Part shown: piece after piece, positions 1-8,510 of the stretch
Layout of the letters: each line of letters opens with the position of its first letter
How positions within the stretch are numbered: the stretch's first letter is position 1
Origin: Eumeta japonica
Lineage: Eukaryota; Arthropoda; Insecta; Lepidoptera; Psychidae
Assembly: GCA_005406025.1 (NCBI GenBank)
Contig: BGZK01000551.1
Location: 296,703-360,702 of the forward strand
DNA length: 64,000 nt
Reading direction: 5' to 3'
Translations under genes and position numbers: made by a program
The notes under the pieces: generated by a model
Told to the model about the DNA's origin: nothing
What the model saw: the letters and a program-made list of their open reading frames with translations, nothing else
Database searches by the model: none

Positions 1-632
1 GGTGCAGACTGCTTTCTGGGCCGCGGCGCCGCCGTTCCTGCGACGCGACCGTCGACCGTGTTCAAACCGTTTAATGGTAAAGTTAACGATGATCTCATAC
101 TTCTCGTTATCGGTTTGGGTGTCGACGTTCGCCTCGCGGGAGGTTCGTGAAGCGGGGAGCTTTTACCGGAACTAGTTTTGCTGTTTTTACCGTTTTTGTT
201 CTCTACGGGCGAGGTTTTACCGCTTTTGCTGTCTATGGATGATCGTTTGCCGCTTTTGATCGACGCAGGAGACGTTTTCCCGCTTGCGTTGTCAACAGGT
301 GTCAACTTTCCGGTATTACTGTTCGTAGGTGAAATTTTGCCAGTTTTGTGATCTGTGGGTGATATTTTGCCACTAATGGATGAGGCTTTGCTGTTTAATG
401 AAGAAGCGGTGCCGGATGATGGCTCCTTGCCGAGTGACGAAGCTTTGCTGCTGGATCGTGAGAGCGGGGCGGTGAGTTCGGGTTGAGGCTCGACTAGCGG
501 CACTGGCAGCAGGCTAGCGCGCCGGCCCTGCGTCACCAACCGCACCTGGCAGGGCTCGTGACGCGACAGGAAGTGTTCCAGCGTGTCCCAACCGCCACCC
601 ACACGCACCATCATGTGACGACCTTTCAGCAA
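1..632 (-). CDS. Gas2: GAS2-like protein, exon 9 (end of GAR domain, G-K-x-S-P repeat tail); open at window edge
   Basis: The acceptor is a TAG at 635-633 and the exon begins in phase 0 with TTG CTG AAA. It encodes 210 codons (about residues 447-656) with no stop, and continues past base 1. The first 28 residues finish the GAR domain: [27 protein letters not shown]. Then comes a Ser-rich linker ([16 protein letters not shown]), followed by eight G-K units, mostly 10 residues apart (GKISP, GKISP, GKLTP, GKTSP, GKRSS, GKTSP, GKNSK, GKSSP). After that lies a basic Arg/Pro/Ser stretch ([15 protein letters not shown]). Tails of GAS2 proteins are usually basic and disordered and often aid microtubule or EB1 binding; no S-x-[IL]-P motif is visible in the part seen. 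The terminal exon or further exons lie outside the window. Confidence 0.85.
   Translation of the reverse strand, partial: MLKGRHMMVRVGGGWDTLEHFLSRHEPCQVRLVTQGRRASLLPVPLVEPQPELTAPLSRSSSKASSLGKEPSSGTASSLNSKASSISGKISPTDHKTGKISPTNSNTGKLTPVDNASGKTSPASIKSGKRSSIDSKSGKTSPVENKNGKNSKTSSGKSSPLHEPPARRTSTPKPITRSMRSSLTLPLNGLNTVDGRVAGTAAPRPRKQSA
153..377 (-). repeat. Coding tandem repeat, 30-bp period (10-residue G-K-x-[ST]-P unit)
   Basis: Within exon 9, eight G-K dipeptides occur at codon spacings of 10,10,10,10,10,10,8. Five of the units continue as x-S-P or x-T-P, and most units end in [ST] or N before the next G-K. The DNA of the units has diverged at synonymous sites, so this is an old amplification kept by selection on the protein or simply decayed. 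Clustered S-P/T-P sites suggest proline-directed phosphorylation; this is inference. Confidence 0.85.
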
Positions 633-1066
633 CTATAGAACATAATTATTCGATTTTGTATTACTCTGTATTACTTGTATAGGTACTTGTACTTCAGCTG
701 ATATGACTTTAACCAAACAAAGAGACGGAAACCGTGATTAGAGTATTGACAATATATATTCAACTAACACTTAGATGAGATTTAGGAATGGCTATAAGAT
801 AAAGACTAACCCTCTTTAAATATTTCGTCACGGAATATACAAATTATAATATATAACTATATATCTTGTTATATAAGTTAGTTTTATAAGTAGATGTGAA
901 TAAAATATGAAGAATTCGTCTGCACACTAAAGTCTATTTTGGAATTCAAGAATAGAGATAGTGTTATTTTTGGAGTGACTGAATACCAAATGAGAATGAT
1001 TGGCACCTTTCTAAATATTAGTTTTTTTACATGGTACGTCGGTCACAAAACATATGATAAACGAAC
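633..1066 (-). other. Intron 8 of the GAS2-like gene (434 bp)
   Basis: AT-rich, with a GTTCGT donor at the right and a TAG acceptor at the left. I see no repeat or ORF of note in it. Confidence 0.75.
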
Positions 1067-1195
1067 CCTTATGAATACGTTTCTGCCGGCGATGTTGTAG
1101 CGCCCTTCGCCGACCTTCTTGACCTTGAGGAGCTTGGAACAGCGCCCCGCGCCGCAGCGACATCCGCGCTCCAGCAGCCGGGTCACCAGCTGAAC
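1067..1195 (-). CDS. Gas2: GAS2-like protein, exon 8 (GAR domain core)
   Basis: 129 nt, 43 codons, phase 0 at both ends (about residues 404-446). It reads VQLVTRLLERGCRCGAGRCS and, a little further, KKVGEGRYNIAGRNVFIR. The Cys cluster (CRCGAGRC) and the EGRY-I-G-R-N-VFIR segment are typical of the first half of a GAR domain, whose second half starts in exon 9. The donor AAGG|GTTCGT is non-ideal but is the only one that joins NVFIR to LLKGRHMM as the family requires. Two acceptors six bases apart (TAG before GTTCAG, then CAG before CTG) are both in phase, so Val-Gln may be optional. Confidence 0.88.
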
Positions 1196-1549
1196 CTATG
1201 TAATTGAACATATATGTGAAAATCAACTTAATTTTTTTAGGAAATTTTCCCTAGCATAAAATGCTTGTCGTGATTGTGACGTCTTAGATTTTAAATTACT
1301 TTAATAGGCGTAATATTTTAGAAATATAGTTATAATATTACATTTTTAATTATAAGCAATTATCAATACATTTAATTATTGTAAAAAATACTTTATTAGA
1401 ATTTAAATCAATTTAGAATGTTTTGAATAACTGTTGCGTAACGTTCTGTTGCGTATTTTAACAATACGCAAGAGATTAGGAGCATTTTTTTCTTTTTCCA
1501 TAATGATCGCTGTTTGATAATAAAATTTTTTTGGCATCAACGAGCAGGC

Positions 1550-1770
1550 GAGATATCAAAGAGAATCACGGCGGTCACCGCCGCCCACCGACTCTCACGA
1601 CCCCAGAGAAGTCATCAGTATGTTGCCGGTCTCTTGTGTAGGAATAGGGTTTTAGATTGGGGTGACGGAGGGGAGTGGGCCACCGAAACTCTCACTCACT
1701 GGACGAAGTACAAAAATGGAAGCAACTACTTCACGTCTGTATTCTGTGAGAGTGTGGCTTTTTTTAATAG
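1550..1770 (-). repeat. Short interspersed repeat, family F, copy 1
   Basis: Read on the minus strand it carries, in order, CACACTCTCACAGAATACAG, a GTAGTTGCTTCC block, CGTCCAGTGAG, GTGGCCCACTCCCCTCC, GACCGGCAACATACTGATG and GTGGGCGGCGGTGAC. The same blocks in the same order occur on the plus strand at 8190-8510, and the last part recurs at 40440-40570 and 43940-44240. I recognise the core (GGCAACGCA..CCATGGGCGGCGGTGA) as a sequence common in lepidopteran genomes, but I cannot name the family with confidence. Confidence 0.75.
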
Positions 1771-2031
1771 ATCATAAGTATTTAAATTAAGCATTGCAAC
1801 TTAAATTGTAGGAAGGTATTTTGTGTGAATTAGGACGATTATGAATCAGCCGTGGAAGTGAGGCTATCGCCAATTTTCTTATGTTGTTATTTTGGGCGTA
1901 CATTACCTTTGGTGTAGGTTCCGTATATTTAAAAAAAAATATATATATCGGTACTAGTCCACGTGGCACAGCGCCATTTTTAAATATGCCTAATCTACAA
2001 ATGGCATTGATGTTCCAAATAGTAATTGGGA

Positions 2032-2064
2032 ATTAGGATAGGTATTTGAAATACCTATCCTAAT
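2032..2064. repeat. Perfect hairpin, 16-bp arms, 1-nt loop
   Basis: ATTAGGATAGGTATTT, a single G, then its exact reverse complement. It lies in intron 7. No target-site duplication or flanking transposon end is visible. Confidence 0.95.
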
Positions 2065-2513
2065 GCCAAGACTAAAAAAGTAAAGATCATCAATGTAATT
2101 TTCGATTTAGTACTTATTTAGTGTTTCCAAAATGAAACTATTAGATGACTTTGGTGGCTGCTCAGTATAACATTAAAATTTCGATTTTAGCAATAGCGCA
2201 GGTCATTATGGAAAAGATATCGCACAAATATAGATACTATTTAATTAAAGTTCTGTTAAAATCTGTGAAATTAATTATACAGGAGAATTAATAAAATCTG
2301 TGAGAGTATGAATTGGACTCACCGTATGCTTATAATTATTTTAACACCATTAAAAAAATATTCTTTAATTCATCCGGACTCTATAAAGATTACTTATATT
2401 TAATTAATTTGGCAGTACGTAAGAGAACATAACAATTTCACGGACAAACAAGGTTTCTCTTGTTCTTCTTAGACCTTTCATCAGTTTCGTGTTTACCGTG
2501 CCGTCGGCCATGG

Positions 2514-2576
2514 TTAACACGAAACTGTCTCCCGTACTCGCGTGAAGGAAAATAGCAGTAATTCTTCTAGACTTGC
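2514..2576 (-). other. Possible intron-retention coding extension (21 codons to stop)
   Basis: If the GC donor after exon 7 is not used, the frame continues ASLEELLLFSFTRVRETVSC and ends at TAA (2516-2514). The product would keep the CH domain but lack GAR. This is a reading-frame observation; no polyadenylation signal is obvious just downstream. Confidence 0.3.
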
Positions 2577-2689
2577 CCGTTTGTCGAGTTCGTTGGTGGG
2601 TTTGAGCGGAACATCGGAGTCGTTGCTGTCAACTGTGCCCTCGGACTTGGTGCTCTCGGCGTCGGTGTGGTCCGGTACGGATAGTTGAG
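2577..2689 (-). CDS. Gas2: GAS2-like protein, exon 7 (acidic linker into GAR domain)
   Basis: 113 nt. It enters in phase 1 after a TTTCAG acceptor and leaves in phase 0 (about residues 366-403). It encodes an acidic Ser/Asp/Thr-rich linker (DAESTKSEGTVDSNDSDVP) that ends in NELDKR, where the GAR domain begins. The right acceptor has a clear pyrimidine tract. The left border is the GC donor described for intron 7. Confidence 0.8.
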
Positions 2690-3382
2690 CTGAAATTTTT
2701 GGTCATCCTCATAATTTATGGTGTGTGCTTTTCTTATCGTCAGATATATGATATTGTCGTGTGGTTATGATATGCTCGGTGTGGCGTGCATAAAGTTTTA
2801 AGTCGAGGTAGGTAGACAACGCCTCAATCTATCTAGAAAAAATATTGCCTAACTAGCTTTCCGTTCGCGGTCTAACCCGCATGGGCGTAGAATAAATTCC
2901 TGCATACTTTATAACGACTGATGATGTGTCCGTCATGATTCCGATTCAGGTCTTGCTATCGATCTCAATCCGGTTAAATCTTTGATTTGATTCCAATCAA
3001 ATCGTCACATTTTAAGGGTTCTTCATTTTTCACGCAGGAATTTGAAATATAACCTGAAGAAAAGTACCCTAATATAATCTAATGACTTCTTCTATCTTCC
3101 GTTGAAAGTTACATCGAGATTGTCTTTGTTATTCCGAAGATCACGCTGGACTAACAGACAGACAAACATAACATTAAATAAAGAGTTGTTTGGGTGTTCG
3201 ACGCTTATAAGTAATGAACGCAGTTATTTAAAATTACAGACAGACACTTCAATTTTACTTTTAAGTATAGAGAAGTATCTCTGTGAGTATTGTTTGCTGT
3301 ACTATATATTGCATGATATAAATAAGTTTACCAAGCTATAAGTATAAAGAAAACATATATCCGACAAGGTAATGATACTCAC
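2690..3382 (-). other. Intron 6 (693 bp)
   Basis: GT-AG intron with a GTGAGT donor. Its middle (2915-3215) is taken up by a dispersed repeat; the rest is unremarkable AT-rich sequence. Confidence 0.8.
2915..3215 (+). repeat. Dispersed repeat family G, copy 1 (ATTCCGAT cassette plus ACAGACAGACA end)
   Basis: Order of blocks: ATGATTCCGATTCAGGTC, CGATCTCAATCCGGTTAAAT, GGGTTCTTCATTTTTCACGC, a TTCCGTTGAAAGTTACATCG block, ATTCCGAAGATCACGCTGG, then ACAGACAGACAAACA and AGTTGTTTGGG. The same order occurs at 29750-30045 (TCGCAATCCCCGTAAATGTT, GGGTTTTTAATTCTCGACGC, CGTTCCGAAGATCATCTCGG, ACAGACAGACAG, GGTTGTTTAG). Probably a non-autonomous element or the 3' end of a longer one; class unknown. Confidence 0.75.
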
Positions 3383-3423
3383 AATCATTAATATCGGGCG
3401 ATGGCGGAGGCTCCATCGATGAT
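3383..3423 (-). CDS. Gas2: GAS2-like protein, exon 6 (41-nt micro-exon)
   Basis: A TTTTTCTAG acceptor and a GTGAGT donor bound 41 nt (phase 2 in, phase 1 out). It encodes RSSMEPPPSPDIND with split end codons, a Pro/Ser linker between the CH and GAR domains. Both neighbours fit its phases, and skipping it would break the frame (41 is not a multiple of 3). Confidence 0.78.
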
Positions 3424-4197
3424 CTAGAAAAATCACATTATAACATTTTTAAAACAGTAATGCGTCTTTCATAATAAGATCAAGTCATTCTAATGTAATT
3501 AGTTTAATGTAAGTCTAATAAGTATCTACAATTCTCAACTTAAGATATGAATTTATTTTCATTTGTAACTACGTGTGCATCTTAGGATAGATTTTAAAAC
3601 TTTCAGAAATCTTCAAAATTGCCTTAGTCTTGCCAGTTCCGAAGTAATTACTGACTTTCCGATCACTTTCAGACTTACAGCTTTAGGGGATAAATAATAT
3701 GAGAAGCAAAATCAATATTTAATTTGCAATAATTTCATACTTTGTCAATATTAAATACCTCAAACTCATGCCAACTTCTGAAATTAACGAGACGAATATA
3801 CGTAAAACAAGGACGAGCTACGGAGGACAAGTGTTCATCGCCTTACTGTCAAACCATATCTAAAGTAATGGATTTAATCCGTGATCATCGGTGAATCGAT
3901 TAAAATAGATTTGTATTCTATATCATTATTGAGTTCTCTTTAGCCAATATGCTGCCCACTTATTCCATCAAGTTACTCAGATATGTATATTTGCCGTTCC
4001 CATAAATATAGACTTTGAAAATATTATATTCCACATCCACATAATCTCACACTTATACACGATTTATTAATGCAGTACAATGATTCATAATACGGTGACA
4101 TTACAAATTTAATGAAGGATATGGAAAATCTAACAAGAACGCAAACGGTCATTCAATACTATTAAGAAACATAAAAGAATAGACAAATATTAGGTAC
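3424..4197 (-). other. Intron 5 (774 bp)
   Basis: GT-AG borders (GTACCT donor, CTAG acceptor). AT-rich; no repeat or ORF recognised. Confidence 0.75.
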
Positions 4198-4399
4198 CTG
4201 TTTTCTCCTGGTGTTGGAGACGCATCTCTAAACTGCCAAGCGGTACCAGACATAGCCGAATCCAATCCCGAGTCTCTTTCTTCTAAAGCGATCTCTCGCT
4301 CTAGCTGAACAAGTCCTGGGGGTTCTATGCCCGCGCGGGTCGCCAGTCGCGCCACTTCCAACAGGCAGAGTATCACTTGACGTGGCTGGTTGTGTAGAA
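4198..4399 (-). CDS. Gas2: GAS2-like protein, exon 5 (end of CH domain)
   Basis: 202 nt, phase 1 in and phase 2 out (about residues 285-352). It reads [20 protein letters not shown] then [20 protein letters not shown], which closely follows the last helices of the GAS2 CH domain. A Ser/Asp-rich linker follows ([24 protein letters not shown]). The upstream acceptor is TCGTCTAG and the donor ACAG|GTACC. Confidence 0.9.
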
Positions 4400-5125
4400 C
4401 TAGACGAAGCATTCGATGTGAAATCATGAAAATTATGAAATGCATCATGTTGTATCTTTAGATTAAACGTTATTTAATACTTCAAAGGCAATAAAATACG
4501 TATCAAATGACTCTTGAATTACATGCTAATTCATAGGCATTTCTTTGATTTTTTACCATTTCGTATACTTAATATTTTATGAAATATAAATTTTTAAAAC
4601 AGTTTAATTTTTTCATTTGGTTCAAAATTTTGAACTTTGATTGATTTGGACTTTTTGTATTTTTCCATCAAATTTTAAAGTAATTTTAGAAAAAGAAATG
4701 CAAATAACACTTCGGATAAGCCCTCAAAAAAATTTGCATAGTTCCAATATGCGGAATAATCATTGTTTAACTATGCGTGGACATTTTAATTTTATTTAAA
4801 AAATTCTCAAAAGAAAGAAAGACTTGATTCATAGATTTTTAAGTCTAGTCCCATCGTGGATCACATTTTTTATCAATATATTGTCAAATTTTCATACGTT
4901 TATTATTTGCTTGCTACTTTAAAATGCTTCCATAAAGTTGTTTTTTAAAATGCAACAACCTCTTTAATACCACTTTGTTAAATGTTTTCATTAAATAGTA
5001 AACGAATTTCACCTTTTTATTTTATAAAATAGAATCAATTATTATTATTAAAAAAAAAAAAAAAGCAGCCAATATACGACTAAAATAGGTTCAAAATGTT
5101 TGTACCGTAAATTTTAAACGCATAC
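4400..5125 (-). other. Intron 4 (726 bp)
   Basis: Donor CTAG|GTATGC. Very AT-rich with an A14 run near 5050. Nothing else recognised. Confidence 0.75.
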
Positions 5126-5267
5126 CTAGATCGTCGCTCTCGAAAAGCAAATTCTCGTGCACGCCCAGCTCCCGGCAGAAGGTGATGAAGTTCTCGGCGT
5201 TGTCGCGCGAGAAGAAACTGCGGCGGGCGGCGCGCTGCCAGCAGCGGCCGCGGATCGTGGGCACGGC
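5126..5267 (-). CDS. Gas2: GAS2-like protein, exon 4 (CH domain middle)
   Basis: 142 nt, GC-rich, phase 0 in and phase 1 out (about residues 238-285). It reads AVPTIRGRCWQRAARRSFFS then RDNAENFITFCRELGVHENL and LFESDDL. The SFFSRDN..NFI.(W/F)CR.LGV...LFE signature is diagnostic of GAS2-family CH domains. The acceptor is CTGCGCAG; the donor is GTATGC. Confidence 0.92.
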
Positions 5268-5799
5268 CTGCGCAGGAGTACGACTTGGCTAATATAATAG
5301 TTTATAATCTATGGATCGACTGATGTTCAAAGCAGGCCGTCCACGGATTGCAATATATATATATATATATATATCTTAGTGACATGGTCATTTAGAGCTT
5401 CGAGTAGGCTTGCGGGCGGCGTCCATACAATGTAACGAAACCATGAACTGTATCAGATTATGGAACGAGGCTAGGACCTGAATCAAGAGTGGGGCCGAGA
5501 TCGAAAGCGGGACAGGTATCGTGGTCGCGATCTATACCTGAATGGAAATCGACAGCTGGATAGGAATCATCTTGGATCACGACTGATAACAAATCCACTT
5601 AATACAATAGATTAAAGAATTCATTGTATTCATTGTAGGTCCATACAGGTGGGAGCGCATTGGGAAAAGCTTATAAGATTACATGTATCCCGTTATCTTC
5701 CTTTGAAGTCTTATTCCGTACAAGATCCACTCCTGATTCAGTTTAGTTTTGAAATAAAGGCACAACTGTTCGTAGTATTTTCCGATACTTAAAACTCAC
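5268..5799 (-). other. Intron 3 (532 bp) with AT microsatellite
   Basis: GT-AG intron (GTGAGT donor). It holds an (AT)11 tract at 5353-5374, and at 5450-5580 a patch rich in degenerate GGATCG/GAAATCG-type words like those at 13000-13215. Confidence 0.8.
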
Positions 5800-5924
5800 C
5801 CCTATGATGAGGCCCTGGTCAACCGCTTCCCGAGCGCGGTCGTGGATGACCGTCGCCAGTTGGCACAGCGCCACGCCATTATCCAGCATATCCAAAAAGT
5901 TTTCCCCGGTTAGATACGAGACAC
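5800..5924 (-). CDS. Gas2: GAS2-like protein, exon 3 (CH domain start)
   Basis: 125 nt, phase 1 in and phase 0 out (about residues 196-237). It reads VSYLTGENFLDMLDNGVALC then QLATVIHDRAREAVDQGLII-G. The LTGENFLD.LDNG..LCQLA block is the classic second helix region of the GAS2 CH domain. Acceptor TTTCATTTCAG, donor GGG|GTGAGT. Confidence 0.92.
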
Positions 5925-5956
5925 CTGAAATGAAATAGGTAAAAATGTATTAACGT

Positions 5957-6090
5957 AATCTCTCTCTCTCACACACACACACACACAAATATGAGTATTT
6001 GTACACTTGCACCACTCTCTAAAAGTGAGTGTGTGTAGGTTTGAGTGTAGTGTGAGTATAATCGTGATTATGAGTGTTAGTGGATGTGTG
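5957..6090. repeat. CT/CA microsatellite and GT-rich tract
   Basis: A (TC)n run passes directly into (AC)10 near 5968-5987, followed by an interrupted GTGTGAGTGT-type tract to about 6090. The short ORF across it is low-complexity. Confidence 0.9.
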
Positions 6091-8090
6091 TGTGTTATCA
6101 TTGAACTCTAACACCATTCGACCGATCACCATGAAATTTAGCATGTACATGTATTTTTTTTTGCGGAAAATTAGTTTGTGCTAGCGCTTTTCTTGCAACC
6201 CCTTACCAGATGGCGCTGCAGCATATTAGCTTCTACACCCTTTAATCGATCACTACGAAAATGAGCATGTTTACATTTTAAATAGAAACAGAGAAAATAG
6301 AAATTCCTAACTTTCTTATTTTTTTAAAACCAATAAAGTTCATGAAAAGCAATATATCTCGCTATAAACATTGTGGCTTTGCAGAAAACCCGAGGCATGA
6401 CATCTTAAATTTGCTACACCCGATGAAAGACACCAAAAAATGAAAGACAGTTTTCATGTCTTTTCAAAACGTTGTTATGATTCATGACCCCACGCGAACA
6501 AAGTCGCGGTTAAAAGCTAGTTAGCTAGGTGACATATAAAACATAGTGATTCTTTAAAATAATGTCATATTAAATGCCGAAAAAGAAAAAAAAAATGTTG
6601 TCTCTCGTTTAACGCACACACATGCACAAATTAAAACATCTATTTTATTAAACATATTGTTAAATACGATATTACAAATACTAAACGGCCATTTTTCATT
6701 TGATAAAATTAGAATCTATATTATATTTATTGTATATGATACTATATAATCACGATAGATTCTAACTTTTCTTTATTAGATGTAACATTACGATTGAAAC
6801 AAAAAAAAAACACTTTTATTATTCAAAACTTCAAAAATAAAACAAAAATCCAAATTGGAGCATCACAAGCGGCAAAGTCGTGTAAGAATTACTATTCCTT
6901 TGACAATCATTAATGAAAAAGGAACATGCAATCACGGTTATTAAGAAAAAAATCAAGTGTTTCAGCAAATCAATTGTATCGTCATTTCGGTCAGATTAAT
7001 ATGTAAATTGCACAGTTTTTTTAGCAGACTCAAGTAATGTCGCGTCGCCTTAACACCAAATAAATGCCTTCAAACTAAACCGCTCATAATATCATCAATT
7101 ACGTAAGCCGACTCGCGCGCGGGCAAATCCGCAAAATTACGTATCCGATGTGGCGGATTAAAAGTTTACGGAATCGACCCGCTGATGTCGTGTGTACGCC
7201 GCGCGTAGACTTCGTGATGTTCAAAGCCACCGGAGACATAGATGGCGATTGTTGTGGGAGGTGTTAATTCGCGGAAATCCATAATAGATTTCATCGCTCT
7301 TTGACCGACGGTTGATATTGTGTCGGTTGTTTTTTACACTCTTTACAACCTGGTGGACGTGCAATTTCCTGAGGATGTGCCTAGTTGGCATGAAACGTAC
7401 GTAGAAATTATCATTATAACGATTAGCGGACTAAAATAATTAAAAAAAATAAAATTAACACTTGCTCAGGTGTTCGATATCTGTCAATCCTCTCGAATCA
7501 ATATTCAATTCTTTGGATAGAGATTCGTAGTGGAGAGGTAGATTCGAGATGTCAGCGGTGGGTGGCATGCTAAATGTTAATGCATGTTACAGACAAGCGT
7601 CTACGTCGATGGCTTTCAGAATACTTCGTGAATGGGATAAATGGAAATGCAGACGTCAGTATAGTACTCTACCTACCAAAAATAACTCGGACACCCGCGG
7701 CGTGGCGCGGCCGCGTCGAGAGAGCTTGTCAACTTATGGAATGCTCAACAACTCCGGGCGTACATTAGGAGCTGTCGTGTTATTTTGGAGTTATTATGGA
7801 CGCCATAGCTTAACGTGTGCTGTTTGCAATAATGTATGATATACCATATTATAAAGTGACCGGACATCGCCGCATCAAAGTACAAGTGACGATCGTTCTA
7901 CTAGCACAATTAAAATATTTTTCACATATTTCCCATATTTAATTTCAATAAACACTTCAAATAGGATAAAGTAAAAATATGCTTAAAGGTAGAAGACGTC
8001 CGTTAATTACATGAAAACGGGCGCGCCGAGTATCACCAAATTTCATTCAAAAACAGAGGGTTCAATGAATCATTTCACATGAACTTTGTA

Positions 8091-8117
8091 ATTCAGACAA
8101 TATAATATTGTCTGAAT
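8091..8117. repeat. Perfect hairpin, 13-bp arms, 1-nt centre
   Basis: ATTCAGACAATAT, A, ATATTGTCTGAAT: the two arms are exact reverse complements. It stands alone in intron 2 with no visible target-site duplication. Confidence 0.95.
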
Positions 8118-8189
8118 ACATTTTATACCATTATTTATCTGTACCAAACTATTCGGTAATAAATAAACATATACAAGAAATTTAATTAG

Positions 8190-8510
8190 TTAAAAACTCT
8201 ACCAACTGTAGTAGAGCATACTGTGGCCAGCTTGGCTCCAGCAGAAAAATGGGCAGTCTTGACCAAAGAAATACAACACTCTGACACAATAAGGACGTAA
8301 AGTAGCAACTTCCGCGGTTGCTTTTCGTCCAGTCAACAAGAGTTCCGATGGCCCACCCTCCTTTTCCCCCTTCCATCCCCTTTCATTAGATATTCTATTT
8401 CCTCTTATTTCCTCCCAAGAGGCCGGCAACGTATCGGTGACTCCTCTAGGGTTACGAGTGTCCATGGGCGGCGATGACAATCTGCTCTCTGATGGCTCGC
8501 CTGTTTGCCC
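8190..8510 (+). repeat. Short interspersed repeat, family F, copy 2
   Basis: Plus-strand order: AAGTAGCAACTTCC, TCGTCCAGTCAACAAG, GATGGCCCACCCTCC, GAGGCCGGCAACGTATCGG, GTCCATGGGCGGCGATGAC, GGCTCGCCTGTTTGCC. It matches the minus strand of 1550-1770 block by block. The short ORFs on either strand here are shadows of the repeat. Confidence 0.8.

Larger units (their letters stand above)
1196..2576 (-). other. Intron 7 (1381 bp), apparent GC-AG intron
   Basis: The donor reads CGG|GCAAGT, a match to the GC-AG consensus. No GT donor nearby keeps the frame between ELDKR and VQLVTRLL. The intron contains a short dispersed repeat (1550-1770) and a hairpin (2032-2064). Without splicing, translation would run 20 more codons to a TAA at 2516-2514. 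Confidence 0.7.

Noticed and set aside
7549..7839. 96-codon plus-strand frame near a GC-rich patch
   Set aside because: Two overlapping frames of similar quality, no family resemblance; not supported as a gene.
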